From: Microbacterium rhizomatis
GTDB taxonomy: Bacteria; Actinomycetota; Actinomycetes; Actinomycetales; Microbacteriaceae
Assembly: GCF_008710745.1 (NCBI RefSeq)
Contig: NZ_VYSA01000001.1
Location: 310,001 to 374,000, forward strand
Direction: 5' to 3'
Length of the DNA: 64,000 bases
Shown here: positions 1-8,091 of the stretch, piece after piece
How positions within the stretch are numbered: the stretch's first letter is position 1
How the letters are laid out: every line of letters begins with the position of its first letter
The notes under the pieces: model-generated
What the model saw: the letters and a program-made list of their open reading frames with translations, nothing else
The model's database searches: none
Told to the model about the DNA's origin: nothing
Position numbers and translations under genes: made by a program

Positions 1-387
1 TCGCAGCCCCTCGCTGATCTCGCGGGCGATCTCGGTGCTCTCGCGAAAGAAGTCATCGATCGAGTCGCGCAGCACCGCTGCGCGTCGTTCGCCGCGGTCG
101 GTGAGAACCACCTCTACAGCGCGCCTGTCACTGCCCGATGGCCGTGTAGCGACCAATCCCTCCGAGCATAAGCGGGCGACCATGCGGGATATCGCGCGTC
201 TGCCCAGACCGCTGGTGTCGGCGAGCTGTCGGGTCGTCGCACCGTGGTCGCCCACGATCACGGCCATCGCGAGGATGTCGTCGATCTCGGCCCAGCGCGT
301 CCCGAATGCGTCATCGAAGACGTGCGTCATCGCGTCGCTGAATTGCCCCAGCAGCGCCATCCCGCGGTCTCGCGCTGTCGCATTCAT
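1..387 (-). CDS. MarR family transcriptional regulator (partial, C-terminus outside window)
   Basis: The reading frame opens at ATG 387 and runs off the left edge, so 129 residues are visible and the end is missing. The layout fits a MarR winged helix: an N-terminal helix, a helix-turn-helix at about residues 50-70 (TTRQLADTSGLGRRAISRM) and a wing with the family's basic turn GSDRRAVEVVLTDRG at about 85-99. Members are dimeric repressors that often sense phenolics or oxidants. The gene is divergent from the small protein at 558, so it may control that gene, itself, or both. I see no clear operator in the 170-base spacer. The family call is firm; ligand and target are unknown. Confidence 0.85.
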   Translation of the reverse strand, partial: MNATARDRGMALLGQFSDAMTHVFDDAFGTRWAEIDDILAMAVIVGDHGATTRQLADTSGLGRRAISRMVARLCSEGLVATRPSGSDRRAVEVVLTDRGERRAAVLRDSIDDFFRESTEIAREISEGLR

Positions 388-557
388 CCTTGCGCACGCC
401 CCCTCCGCGTCCATTCAACCAGGCGGATTGTCGGGCAACCCGCCGGTGCGGTCAAGCCCGCGTCTTTTGCTCAGGAATGTCTTGCTCTTCGCGTAGCGTG
501 GAGGTGAGCACTCGTCGATCATCCGGGTCGACGGTCGATCGGATGGGAAGAAAGCCG

Positions 558-1046
558 ATGTCCAGAGAAGAACATGCCCGCGAGGGCGCGCAGGCAGTGA
601 TTCCCGATGACGAGGTTCTCGATGTGGCCGTTGTCATGCCGCGAGGTTCCACGTTCGCCGGCGTGCTCGGCGCCGCGGCGGGCGTCGCAGGCGGCGGGAA
701 CAACACGATGGCGTGGGGTGTCGCGGGCGGCATGATCGGCGAGCGGGTGAACGCCGCATCCAGGGGCAGCTACCCCTCCCTCGTCTTGGCGCTGTCGCCC
801 GAGCGCCTCTATGTTCTCGGGCGCAAGAGCACCGGGCTGGTCGGCGGCTGGAAGAACCTGCACCCGGTCGCTCACATCGAACGCAAAGACCTCGAGGTCA
901 CGAAGCACCGCCGTGGCACCGTCCTGGTCATCGGTCTGACCGACACGACGACGGGCACCACCCTCGAGGTCGAGGCGCAGAACATCGGGGGCCTCGGGCT
1001 CAAGGACCTGCTCGGAGAGGTCGAGGCGCACGAGGAGTCCGAATGA
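558..1046 (+). CDS. Small Gly-rich protein of unknown function
   Basis: A 162-residue protein I do not recognise. Residues 34-62 form a Gly/Ala-rich hydrophobic stretch (GVLGAAAGVAGGG and onward) like a glycine zipper. Residues 72-140 look like alternating beta strands, possibly a PH-like fold, with YVLGRKSTGLVGGWKNLH in the middle. ATG 558 is chosen because a purine-rich GGGAAGAAAG lies just before it. An in-frame GTG at 504, four bases after a TAGCGT -10-like hexamer (494-499), is a possible longer start. Its stop overlaps the next gene's start (ATGA), so it is translationally coupled to the CPBP protease. Divergent from the MarR gene. Confidence 0.6.
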   Translation: MSREEHAREGAQAVIPDDEVLDVAVVMPRGSTFAGVLGAAAGVAGGGNNTMAWGVAGGMIGERVNAASRGSYPSLVLALSPERLYVLGRKSTGLVGGWKNLHPVAHIERKDLEVTKHRRGTVLVIGLTDTTTGTTLEVEAQNIGGLGLKDLLGEVEAHEESE

Positions 1047-1837
1047 CTCTGAACGCCACTGATCGATACCGTGTCCGCCCCCGCGTGTGGATCGGCGTCG
1101 TCATCTACCTCGCCTATGTCGCCGTCGTCTTCGGCGTGCAGCAGATCTTCGGGATCCCGTACACCGACTTCGGCAAGAGCGGCATCAACCTCTTCCTCGG
1201 TGCGGGGCTCTCGCTGATCGTCAGCGCGATCCTCCTCGCCATCACCACCACCCTCCTCGGCTGGTGGCGTCCGGCCTTGTTCGACCGGCACCGGTCGGCT
1301 CACAAGTGGCCGATCATCGCACCGTTTCTCATGGTGGTCGCCCTGGTGCTCAACCTCGCATCCACCGACTGGGGGTCGTACGACGGGGCCTTCTTCGCGG
1401 CATCCATCGTCCTTCTCCTGGTCGGCTTCACGGAGGAGCTGACCACGCGAGGACTGCTGATCGTTGGTCTGCGCAGCCGACTCTCAGAGGTGTGGGTGTG
1501 GTTGCTCACCTCCGCGCTGTTCGGCCTCATGCACCTTGTGAATGCGCTGACCGGTCAAGCGATCGGCCCGACGGTGCAGCAGGTCGGGCTCGCGTTCGGC
1601 GCCGGCACGATCTTCTACATCCTCCGGCGCGTGACCGGCAGCCTGATCTGGGCCATGGTGCTCCACGGCCTGTGGGACTTCTCGACTTTCGGCCTCGGTC
1701 ACGGCACGCCCGGCCCGTTCTTCGCGCTCGGCGGCACGCTCGAGATCATCGCGATCGTGGTCGCCTTCATCGGTGTCGCCTTCGTGATTCGCGGAGCAGA
1801 CGAACGGATCACCGCTACGAGTCCCACTGCTTCGTAG
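1043..1837 (+). CDS. CPBP family intramembrane glutamic protease (CAAX protease-like)
   Basis: A 264-residue membrane protein with about seven to eight hydrophobic segments. It carries all CPBP (Abi/CAAX) motifs: EELTTRG with the paired glutamates at residues 131-132 and Arg136, FGLMH with His164, and LHGLWD with His208 and Asp212. Family members cleave substrates within the membrane; in bacteria they serve in bacteriocin immunity, regulation or protein processing, but no substrate can be assigned here. The start overlaps the stop of the upstream small protein by four bases. It converges on the TetR gene with a 48-base gap. The family call is firm. Confidence 0.9.
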   Translation: MTLNATDRYRVRPRVWIGVVIYLAYVAVVFGVQQIFGIPYTDFGKSGINLFLGAGLSLIVSAILLAITTTLLGWWRPALFDRHRSAHKWPIIAPFLMVVALVLNLASTDWGSYDGAFFAASIVLLLVGFTEELTTRGLLIVGLRSRLSEVWVWLLTSALFGLMHLVNALTGQAIGPTVQQVGLAFGAGTIFYILRRVTGSLIWAMVLHGLWDFSTFGLGHGTPGPFFALGGTLEIIAIVVAFIGVAFVIRGADERITATSPTAS

Positions 1838-1885
1838 CGACATCAGAGCGCGAGCGCATGGAGTGATTGACGTCGCGATTCGACG

Positions 1886-2560
1886 CTAGGCCCGCACCTC
1901 GCCGACCAGCGACAGCAGATCCTTGACGAGGCCGCGGAGGATCGGCAGGCGTGCCATCGGCAGGGCGGTCTTCAACAGGCCCAGCCCACGATCGAGCAGC
2001 CGTCGAGTACGTATCCGATCGTCCGAGCTGTCGTACACCCAGAACATCGCAAGTAGGAGATGGGCGAGGACGAGTGCGCGGGGGAGGAGCGTGCGCACAT
2101 CGTTGGGGAGTCCGGTCGCCGCCGCGCCGTCGATGGCCTCGATGAACAGATTCTGCACGATCGTCAGTGATTCGGCGGACTGCTCAGACAGGGGATTGAT
2201 GGGCGAGCGCGGCGACACGGCCGCGGAGAGGAACTCGCCGGCGTGCGGATGGTACGGCTCGAGCTGATCGAGCCCTACCGAATAGACGATCCGCAGGCGT
2301 TCGATCAGGTTCGTCTCGACCGCGAGGGCCGGCTCCGCGGCCGCACGATGGGCCTCCTGCACATCGCGGTAGAGCTCTTGGATGAGGTGGTTCTTCGACG
2401 GGAAGTGATAGTTCGTCGCCCCGACCGACAGGCCGAGCTCATCCGCGATCCTGCGGATGGTCGTCGCGTCGTAGCCGTGCTCGCGGAACGAGCGGAGCGC
2501 CGCAGTGCGGATGCGCATCCGCGTACGGTCGCCCTTTCTCCCCAGCTCGTCAGCGGACAT
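1886..2560 (-). CDS. TetR family transcriptional regulator
   Basis: A 224-residue TetR-type repressor. The N-terminal DNA-binding domain includes FREHGYDATTIRRIADELGL and the family hallmark VGATNYHFPSKNHLI (about residues 25-60); the C-terminal ligand/dimer domain is not assignable. ATG 2560 is preferred over ATG 2584/2581 because GAGGAG lies eight bases upstream of it. It overlaps the epimerase gene by 11 bases, so both are one transcript. The obvious candidate site is the large palindrome at 3593-3636 over the operon promoter, which would make it autoregulatory. That link is inference. Confidence 0.88.
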   Translation of the reverse strand: MSADELGRKGDRTRMRIRTAALRSFREHGYDATTIRRIADELGLSVGATNYHFPSKNHLIQELYRDVQEAHRAAAEPALAVETNLIERLRIVYSVGLDQLEPYHPHAGEFLSAAVSPRSPINPLSEQSAESLTIVQNLFIEAIDGAAATGLPNDVRTLLPRALVLAHLLLAMFWVYDSSDDRIRTRRLLDRGLGLLKTALPMARLPILRGLVKDLLSLVGEVRA

Positions 2561-3587
2561 GGGGCTGACTCCTCGGCTCATCACGGCTCATGCGCGATCC
2601 ACGGATGCTGTCGGCATGTACTTCTTGGAGCGCCTCTTCCAGAACAGGGTGGGCGAAGGTGAATCCCGAAGTCGTGAGTGTCTCGGGCAGTACCCACCTG
2701 CTCTTGACGATGAGCTCGGACTCGGAGCGCATCACCCACATGCCCAGTTCGAGCATCCACCGGAGGGTGGGCACGCCGATCGGAGCGCCGACGACGCTGC
2801 GCAGCGTGCGCATCAGGGTGCGATTGTCGGTCGGGTTCGGCGACGCGATGTTGACAGCCCCCTCGAGCCGGACATCGTCGCGGATGAAGCGGATCGCGCG
2901 TACGACATCGTCGATGTGCACCCAGCTGAACCGCTGGTGCCCGTGGGTGCGGTGCCACGGCGCTCGATCCGGGCCCGTCGGGTGCGCGCCGATGCCGCGG
3001 TATCGGCGATGGGGTGGGCACCAGCCGTCGAACTGCGTCCCGCCCAGTCCGAGCCGGGCGAGGCCGAACAGAAGCCGAGTGGCGGGCCCGTCGCCGACCA
3101 CGATCGCCATGCGCAGAGCGATTCGGCGGGTCCGGGGGAGTGAGCCGGCAAAGAACTCACGCTCCCACGAGGTGGCGACGTCGACCGAGAAGCCCTCGCC
3201 GACGCGTCCGTCGGCTTCCGTGTTCGGGCGGTCGGTCGAGTGCCGGTAGATGGTGGCCGTCGACGCGTTCATCCACACGATCGGAGGATGCTCCACCGCC
3301 GCGACAGCCTCGCGCAGCGCGCGGGTCGTGTCGATGCGCGAGCGGAAGATCTCGTCGCGATGCCGATCGGTGTAACGGCAGTTGACGGACTTTCCGGCCA
3401 GGTTGACCAGAAGTGCCGCGCCATCGACGGCACGCCTCAGTGCAGCCTGATCACCCCAGCGGAAGGCGGCGCTGCGACCGATGAGCCTGATCTCGTAGCC
3501 GTCCTCGGTGAGAGCCTTCGAGACGGCCGTGCCGATGAAGCCACTCGCGCCCGCGATGACGGCGATGGGATGCTGAGGATCTTCCAT
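2550..3587 (-). CDS. TIGR01777-type epimerase (SDR superfamily, atypical)
   Basis: A 345-residue NAD(P)-dependent epimerase/dehydratase-like protein of the TIGR01777 group. The Rossmann nucleotide-binding loop GASGFIG is at residues 13-19; LVNLAGKSVNCRYT and the C-terminal FSWVHIDDVV and PNPTDNRTLM segments match the group. The reaction of this group is not well established. The stretch RRYRGIGAHPTGPDRAPWHR (about residues 210-229) looks like a lineage-specific insertion. First gene of a two-gene operon with the TetR regulator; ATG 3587 follows a TACTCT -10 element by six bases, so the message is probably leaderless. Confidence 0.85.
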   Translation of the reverse strand: MEDPQHPIAVIAGASGFIGTAVSKALTEDGYEIRLIGRSAAFRWGDQAALRRAVDGAALLVNLAGKSVNCRYTDRHRDEIFRSRIDTTRALREAVAAVEHPPIVWMNASTATIYRHSTDRPNTEADGRVGEGFSVDVATSWEREFFAGSLPRTRRIALRMAIVVGDGPATRLLFGLARLGLGGTQFDGWCPPHRRYRGIGAHPTGPDRAPWHRTHGHQRFSWVHIDDVVRAIRFIRDDVRLEGAVNIASPNPTDNRTLMRTLRSVVGAPIGVPTLRWMLELGMWVMRSESELIVKSRWVLPETLTTSGFTFAHPVLEEALQEVHADSIRGSRMSRDEPRSQPHVR

Positions 3588-3592
3588 ACCCT

Positions 3593-3636
3593 GAGAGTAG
3601 TGCGTTTCTGAACGTGTTCAGAAACGCACTCCTCTC
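3593..3636. promoter_or_regulatory. 44-bp near-perfect palindrome, likely TetR operator
   Basis: Two 21-base arms flank a central GT and pair perfectly except at 3598/3631. The inner core is TTTCTGAACGTGTTCAGAAA (3605-3624). It covers the -10 and -35 region of the epimerase-tetR operon. It is also between the end of the ABC permease gene and the epimerase start, so a role as a transcript hairpin is possible, but no T-run follows and the core is only moderately GC-rich. Operator is the better reading. Confidence 0.65.
3594..3599 (-). promoter_or_regulatory. -10 element of the epimerase-tetR operon (leaderless)
   Basis: TACTCT on the minus strand, followed by six bases and then ATG 3587. It lies inside one arm of the 3593-3636 palindrome, so a protein bound there would cover the promoter. 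Confidence 0.55.
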
Positions 3637-3646
3637 CGTTATCGGA

Positions 3647-4459
3647 CTACGCGTCGCGCGACCTGAGAACCAGCCAGCCGAGCACCACGGGGACGACGAC
3701 CCAGCCCGCGAGGGCGAGTAGCGAGGGGACGACGTCTTCTGCGCCCGGTGTCGCGAGGGCGCCCCCCGCATTCGACGGGAGGTACTTTGTCAGATCGACG
3801 ATCCAGCGCCACCCTTCGCCGGCGATGGAGAAGAGGCTGAGGACGATCGGCAGCACGAACAGCACGCCGACCGTCGCGGCGATCGCGCCCGCGCCGTTGC
3901 GGATGAGGAATCCGAAGCCGAGTCCGATCAAGGTATACGCGACCATCGCGAGGACGCCGTACATGAGCGGGACGATCGACTGCGAGGGCTCGGACCAGTC
4001 GATCCCCTGGGGAACGATCGATGACGTCGCGGCGATCGCGATCGCGTAGATGAGGATCGTGGTGATCGCGACGATGAGCGAGATCACGATCGCCTTGGCG
4101 ACGAGCACCGCCCCGCGGCGCGGAGCTGCGGTCAGCGTCGAACGGATCATCCCGGTGGAGTACTCACCGGTGACGACGATCGCACCGAGGATCCCCGCCA
4201 CGAGCATCGTGAACTGCGTCGGGAGGAGGATCGTGCTGATCGCGGGGAACGGTGAGGGCGAGTTCGCGGTGGCTGCGGCGATCAGCATCGAGATGCCGAT
4301 CGACAGCACCGCCGCGACGGCGAGCGCCCACCAGGTCGAGCGGACGCTCCAGATCTTGATCCACTCGCTGCTCAACAGGTGCGCGAAGCTCAGGCGGTAG
4401 CGAGATCCGGAGCGCGACCGTGTCGTCGGGGCGGGTGCGACGGCGGCGGGGGCGGTCAT
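3647..4459 (-). CDS. ABC-2 type transporter permease
   Basis: A 270-residue membrane protein with about six hydrophobic segments. After a cytoplasmic N-terminus comes LLSSEWIKIWSVRSTWWAL, typical of ABC-2 (NatB/BcrB-type) permeases, then TGEYSTGMIRSTLTAAPRR, the conserved cytoplasmic motif of this group. It partners the ATPase just upstream: its ATG overlaps the ATPase stop (ATGA at 4456-4459) and AAGGAGA precedes it. The pair should form a homodimeric exporter; substrate unknown (peptide, lipid or drug are possible). Confidence 0.88.
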   Translation of the reverse strand: MTAPAAVAPAPTTRSRSGSRYRLSFAHLLSSEWIKIWSVRSTWWALAVAAVLSIGISMLIAAATANSPSPFPAISTILLPTQFTMLVAGILGAIVVTGEYSTGMIRSTLTAAPRRGAVLVAKAIVISLIVAITTILIYAIAIAATSSIVPQGIDWSEPSQSIVPLMYGVLAMVAYTLIGLGFGFLIRNGAGAIAATVGVLFVLPIVLSLFSIAGEGWRWIVDLTKYLPSNAGGALATPGAEDVVPSLLALAGWVVVPVVLGWLVLRSRDA

Positions 4460-5367
4460 GCGATCTCCTTGGTCTTGTATTCGACGGACTCGCCGGTGAG
4501 GGCGAGGTAGGCATCTTCCAGCGACCCGGATCGGGGCGTCAGCTCGTGCACCGGGATGCCGAGCGAAGCCGCGAGGTCTCCCACCACTGCGGCGGTGATC
4601 CCCGTGATCTCGGCTGCGCCGGGATCCAGAGGTGTGACGACGACGTCGGGGCCGGCGACCGCTTGCGCCAGCTCGGCGAGTCGGGGCGAGCGGACGACGA
4701 GGCTCGCCCGCGTCCATGCGCGCACGATCTCGGCGAGGGGGGCGTCGGCAAGGACCTTGCCTCGACCGAGCACGATCACGTGATCGGCGGTCTGCGACAT
4801 CTCACTCATGAGATGGCTGGACAACAGCACCGTGCGACCCTCTGACGCGAGGTGGCGCACGAACTGACGCACCCAGCGCACGCCCTCCGGGTCGAGGCCG
4901 TTCACCGGCTCGTCGAGGATCAACGTGTGCGGGTCACCGAGGAGTGCCGCCGCGATGCCGAGGCGCTGGCCCATGCCGAGCGAGAATTTCCCCGCGCGCT
5001 TGCCCGCCACCGATCCGATCCCGGTGAGCTCGATGACCTCGTTCACCCGATCGCGTCCGATGCCGTGCGTCGCGGCCATCGCACGGAGGTGCTCACGGGC
5101 CGTTCGGCCGGTGTGCACAGCCTTCGCGTCCAGCAGCACCCCCACCTCGGTGAGTGGCGACCGCAGGGTGCGGTACGCGCCTCCGCCGACGGTCACCGTC
5201 CCGGCGGTGGGCCGGTCGAGTCCGACGATCATGCGCATCGTCGTCGACTTGCCCGCCCCGTTCGGTCCGAGGAATCCCGTGACCTTCCCGGGGTGCACGG
5301 TGAACGAGACGTCGTCTACTGCGGTCTTATCGCCGAACCGCTTCGTGAGTCCTTCTGCAACGATCAT
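4456..5367 (-). CDS. ABC transporter ATP-binding protein (ABC-2/drug-export type)
   Basis: A 303-residue ATPase. Walker A is GPNGAGKST (residues 34-42); the signature is KFSLGMGQRLGIA, with LGMGQ in place of LSGGQ as is usual in this subfamily; Walker B is LILDEPVNGLDP; the H-loop is LLSSHLMSEM. The C-terminal about 80 residues form the accessory domain seen in BcrA/NatA-type proteins. ATG 5367 is chosen over an upstream frame extension because a TACGGT -10 element sits six bases before it and homology begins there. It couples to the permease by a 4-base overlap. Confidence 0.92.
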   Translation of the reverse strand: MIVAEGLTKRFGDKTAVDDVSFTVHPGKVTGFLGPNGAGKSTTMRMIVGLDRPTAGTVTVGGGAYRTLRSPLTEVGVLLDAKAVHTGRTAREHLRAMAATHGIGRDRVNEVIELTGIGSVAGKRAGKFSLGMGQRLGIAAALLGDPHTLILDEPVNGLDPEGVRWVRQFVRHLASEGRTVLLSSHLMSEMSQTADHVIVLGRGKVLADAPLAEIVRAWTRASLVVRSPRLAELAQAVAGPDVVVTPLDPGAAEITGITAAVVGDLAASLGIPVHELTPRSGSLEDAYLALTGESVEYKTKEIA

Positions 5368-5373
5368 GACTCC

Positions 5374-5379
5374 ACCGTA
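5374..5379 (-). promoter_or_regulatory. -10 element of the ABC exporter operon (leaderless)
   Basis: TACGGT, then six bases, then ATG 5367 on the minus strand. Confidence 0.5.
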
Positions 5380-5419
5380 CGGAAACGACGGGCGGTCCCG
5401 CGTCCATCGCAAGGGGGAT

Positions 5420-7963
5420 CTACTGCGCGTCGCGCTCCTGTACGGCGAGGGCGCGCTCGACGCCCGCGAGGTTCTCGTTCACGAGCCGGCGGAGGGCCGG
5501 TGCCGCCTCGCCGTTCGCCGCGAGCCAGGCACGCGTCGCGTCGCGCAGGGCGACGTTGGCGAGCGCGGCAGGGTAGAGGCCGGTGATGAGGTACGCCGCG
5601 ATCTGGTACGTGCGCGAGTTCCAGACCGGCAGGAGCATGTCGAAATACCGCGGCACGAACTCGCCGAGAACGTCGACGCCGGCGGGCTGGGTGAAGCCGA
5701 GGGCGGCGGCGCGCACGATCGTGTTGGGCAGGTCGTCGCGCGAGACGAGTGACTCCCAAGCGATCGACTTCGCCTCGGCGTTCGGCAGAGCTGCCTTCGC
5801 CTGCGCGGCGAACTCTCCGCCCTTCGCGGTGTTGTCGGCCGCCTGGGCGGCGTCGATCTGGGCCGCCGTGACGGCACCTCCGGCGGCGAGCGAAACAAGG
5901 AGCTGCCACGAAAGGTCGGTGTCGATGTCGAGCCCCGCGAAGGTCACCTCACCGTCGCGCACCTGGCGGACGCGCTCCCACTGCTGCGCCGTCGAGGCTG
6001 CGCTGGCGAAGGCCGTGACGAACTGGAGCTGGCTGTCGCTACCGGCTTCGGCGCTCTGCGCCAGCGCCCACAGACCGTCGGCGACCCTCTCCCGCGTGGC
6101 GTCGCGCTTCTCGGGTGACACGTACGAGTTCGCGGCCAGCTGCAGCTGAGCGAGGGTCGTTCGGACGGTCGTCGACTCGGTCTCCGCCCCGATGTTGCGC
6201 AGGACGAGGTCGACATAGTCGCTGGCCGATGCCTCGGCATCCCGCGTCTGGTCCCACGCGGCACCCCAGACCAGCGAGCGGGCGAGGGGGTCGCTGATCG
6301 CCCCGAGGTGATCGATCGCCGTCTGCAGCGAACGCTCGTCGAGGCGGATCTTCGCGTAGGCGAGGTCTTCATCGTTGAGCAGAACGAGGTCGGGGCGGGC
6401 GATGCCCTTCAGCTCGGGAACGTCGGTGCGGTCGCCGTCGACGTCGAGCTCGATGCGGTGCACCCGCACGAGCGCGTCGCCGCGCAGGCTGTAGAAGCCG
6501 ACGCCGAGGCGGTGAGGGCGGATCGTCGGGTAGTCGGCCGGCGCGGTCTGTACGATCGCGAAGCGTGAGATGGTGCCGTCCGGAGCCTCTTCGATGAGGG
6601 GAGTCAGCGTGTTGACGCCCGCGGTCTCGAGCCACTTCTTCGCCCAGGTGCCGAGCTCCCGTCCGCTCGTCGTCTCGAGCTCTGCGAGAAGATCGCCGAC
6701 CTCGGTGTTGCCCCACTCGTGCTTCGCGAAGTAGGCGGCCACTCCGGCGAAGAACTGCTCGATGCCGACCCAGGCGGCCAGCTGCTTGAGAACCGATCCG
6801 CCCTTGGCGTACGTGATCCCGTCGAAGTTGACCTGCACGTCTTCGAGGTCGTTGATCTCGGCGACCACGGGGTGGGTCGAGGGGAGCTGATCCTGCCGAT
6901 AGGCCCAGGTCTTCTCCATCGCGTTGAAGGTCGTCCACGCGGCCGTCCACTCGGTCGCCTCAGCGGTGGCGATCGTCGACGCCCACTCGGCGAACGATTC
7001 GTTCAGCCAGAGGTCGTTCCACCACTTCATCGTGACCAGATCGCCGAACCACATGTGGGCGAGCTCGTGCAGGATCGTGACGACGCGGCGCTCCTTGACG
7101 GCATCCGTCACCTTGCTCCGGAACACGTAGGTCTCGGTGAACGTGACAGCCCCGGCGTTCTCCATCGCACCGGCGTTGAACTCGGGGACGAAGAGCTGGT
7201 CGTACTTCGCGAACGGGTACGGGTAGGCGAACTTCTCTTCGTAGTAGGCGAAGCCCTCACGCGTCTTGTCGAAGATGTAGTCGGCGTCGAGGTACTGCCA
7301 CAGGCTCTTGCGGCCGTAGACGCCGAGCGGGATGACGCGGCCCGAGGCGCTCGTGAGCTCGGAGAACGTCGACTCGTAGGGCCCTGCGATCAAGGCGGTG
7401 ATGTACGACGAGATCCGGGGGGTCGGCTCGAACCGCCACGTCGCGGTGCCGTCGCCGTGCTTCTTCGGCTCGGGAGTGGGGGAGTTGGAGACGACCTGCC
7501 ACGGCTCGGGCGCGGTGACGGTGAACTGGAACGTCGCCTTGAGGTCGGGCTGCTCGAAGACCGTGAACATGCGGCGCGAGTCGGGCACCTCGAACTGCGA
7601 GTAGAGGTACACCTCGCCGTCGACGGGGTCGACGAAGCGGTGCAGGCCCTCGCCGGTGTTCGTGTAGCTGCAATCGGCGTCGACGATGAGCTCGTTCTCG
7701 CTCGCCAGCCCGTTCAGGGCGATCCGGGAATCGACATGTGCCGACACCGGGATGTCGCGGCCGTTCAGGGTGATCGTGCGCACGTAACCCGAGATCAGGT
7801 CGATGAACGTGTCCGCGCCCTCGGTGGCGGCGAACCGCACCACCGTGCGTGAGCCGAAGATCTCGTCACCTCTGGTGAGGTCGAGCGCGACCTCATACGA
7901 GTGGGTGTCGACGATCGCGCGGCGCTGCTGGGCTTCGACGCGGGTGAGGTTCTCTCCAGGCAC
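5420..7963 (-). CDS. pepN: Aminopeptidase N (M1 family)
   Basis: An 847-residue cytosolic zinc aminopeptidase that removes N-terminal residues from peptides, completing protein turnover begun by Clp. The exopeptidase motif GAMEN is at residues 265-269, and the zinc site is HELAH (His299, Glu300, His303) with Glu322 in WLNESF. Length fits actinobacterial PepN, including the C-terminal ERAP1-like helical domain. The start is GTG 7963, preceded by TCGGGAG at seven bases. It is divergent from hemH and ends about 50 bases from the ABC ATPase start, but is transcribed separately. Confidence 0.96.
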   Translation of the reverse strand: MPGENLTRVEAQQRRAIVDTHSYEVALDLTRGDEIFGSRTVVRFAATEGADTFIDLISGYVRTITLNGRDIPVSAHVDSRIALNGLASENELIVDADCSYTNTGEGLHRFVDPVDGEVYLYSQFEVPDSRRMFTVFEQPDLKATFQFTVTAPEPWQVVSNSPTPEPKKHGDGTATWRFEPTPRISSYITALIAGPYESTFSELTSASGRVIPLGVYGRKSLWQYLDADYIFDKTREGFAYYEEKFAYPYPFAKYDQLFVPEFNAGAMENAGAVTFTETYVFRSKVTDAVKERRVVTILHELAHMWFGDLVTMKWWNDLWLNESFAEWASTIATAEATEWTAAWTTFNAMEKTWAYRQDQLPSTHPVVAEINDLEDVQVNFDGITYAKGGSVLKQLAAWVGIEQFFAGVAAYFAKHEWGNTEVGDLLAELETTSGRELGTWAKKWLETAGVNTLTPLIEEAPDGTISRFAIVQTAPADYPTIRPHRLGVGFYSLRGDALVRVHRIELDVDGDRTDVPELKGIARPDLVLLNDEDLAYAKIRLDERSLQTAIDHLGAISDPLARSLVWGAAWDQTRDAEASASDYVDLVLRNIGAETESTTVRTTLAQLQLAANSYVSPEKRDATRERVADGLWALAQSAEAGSDSQLQFVTAFASAASTAQQWERVRQVRDGEVTFAGLDIDTDLSWQLLVSLAAGGAVTAAQIDAAQAADNTAKGGEFAAQAKAALPNAEAKSIAWESLVSRDDLPNTIVRAAALGFTQPAGVDVLGEFVPRYFDMLLPVWNSRTYQIAAYLITGLYPAALANVALRDATRAWLAANGEAAPALRRLVNENLAGVERALAVQERDAQ

Positions 7964-8032
7964 TGAGTTGCTCCCGAGGGTGAGGGTCGGATGCCGCGGT
8001 ACGGCGCTGCTGGCGCCGGCGACAACCTGACA

Positions 8033-8038
8033 AGCCTA
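8033..8038 (-). promoter_or_regulatory. Candidate -10 element of pepN
   Basis: TAGGCT on the minus strand, about 70 bases before the pepN start, so a leadered message with the TCGGGAG ribosome-binding site is expected. The -35 is not clear. Confidence 0.4.
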
Positions 8039-8091
8039 CGACAGCGCCCCGACAGGCGCCTCGGGTCCCCGGTCGGTGTCAGGATGGATCC

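Noticed and set aside
3593..3636. Intrinsic terminator for the ABC permease gene
   Set aside because: No T-run follows, the core is not very GC-rich, and it overlaps a promoter; operator is the better fit, though a dual role is not excluded.
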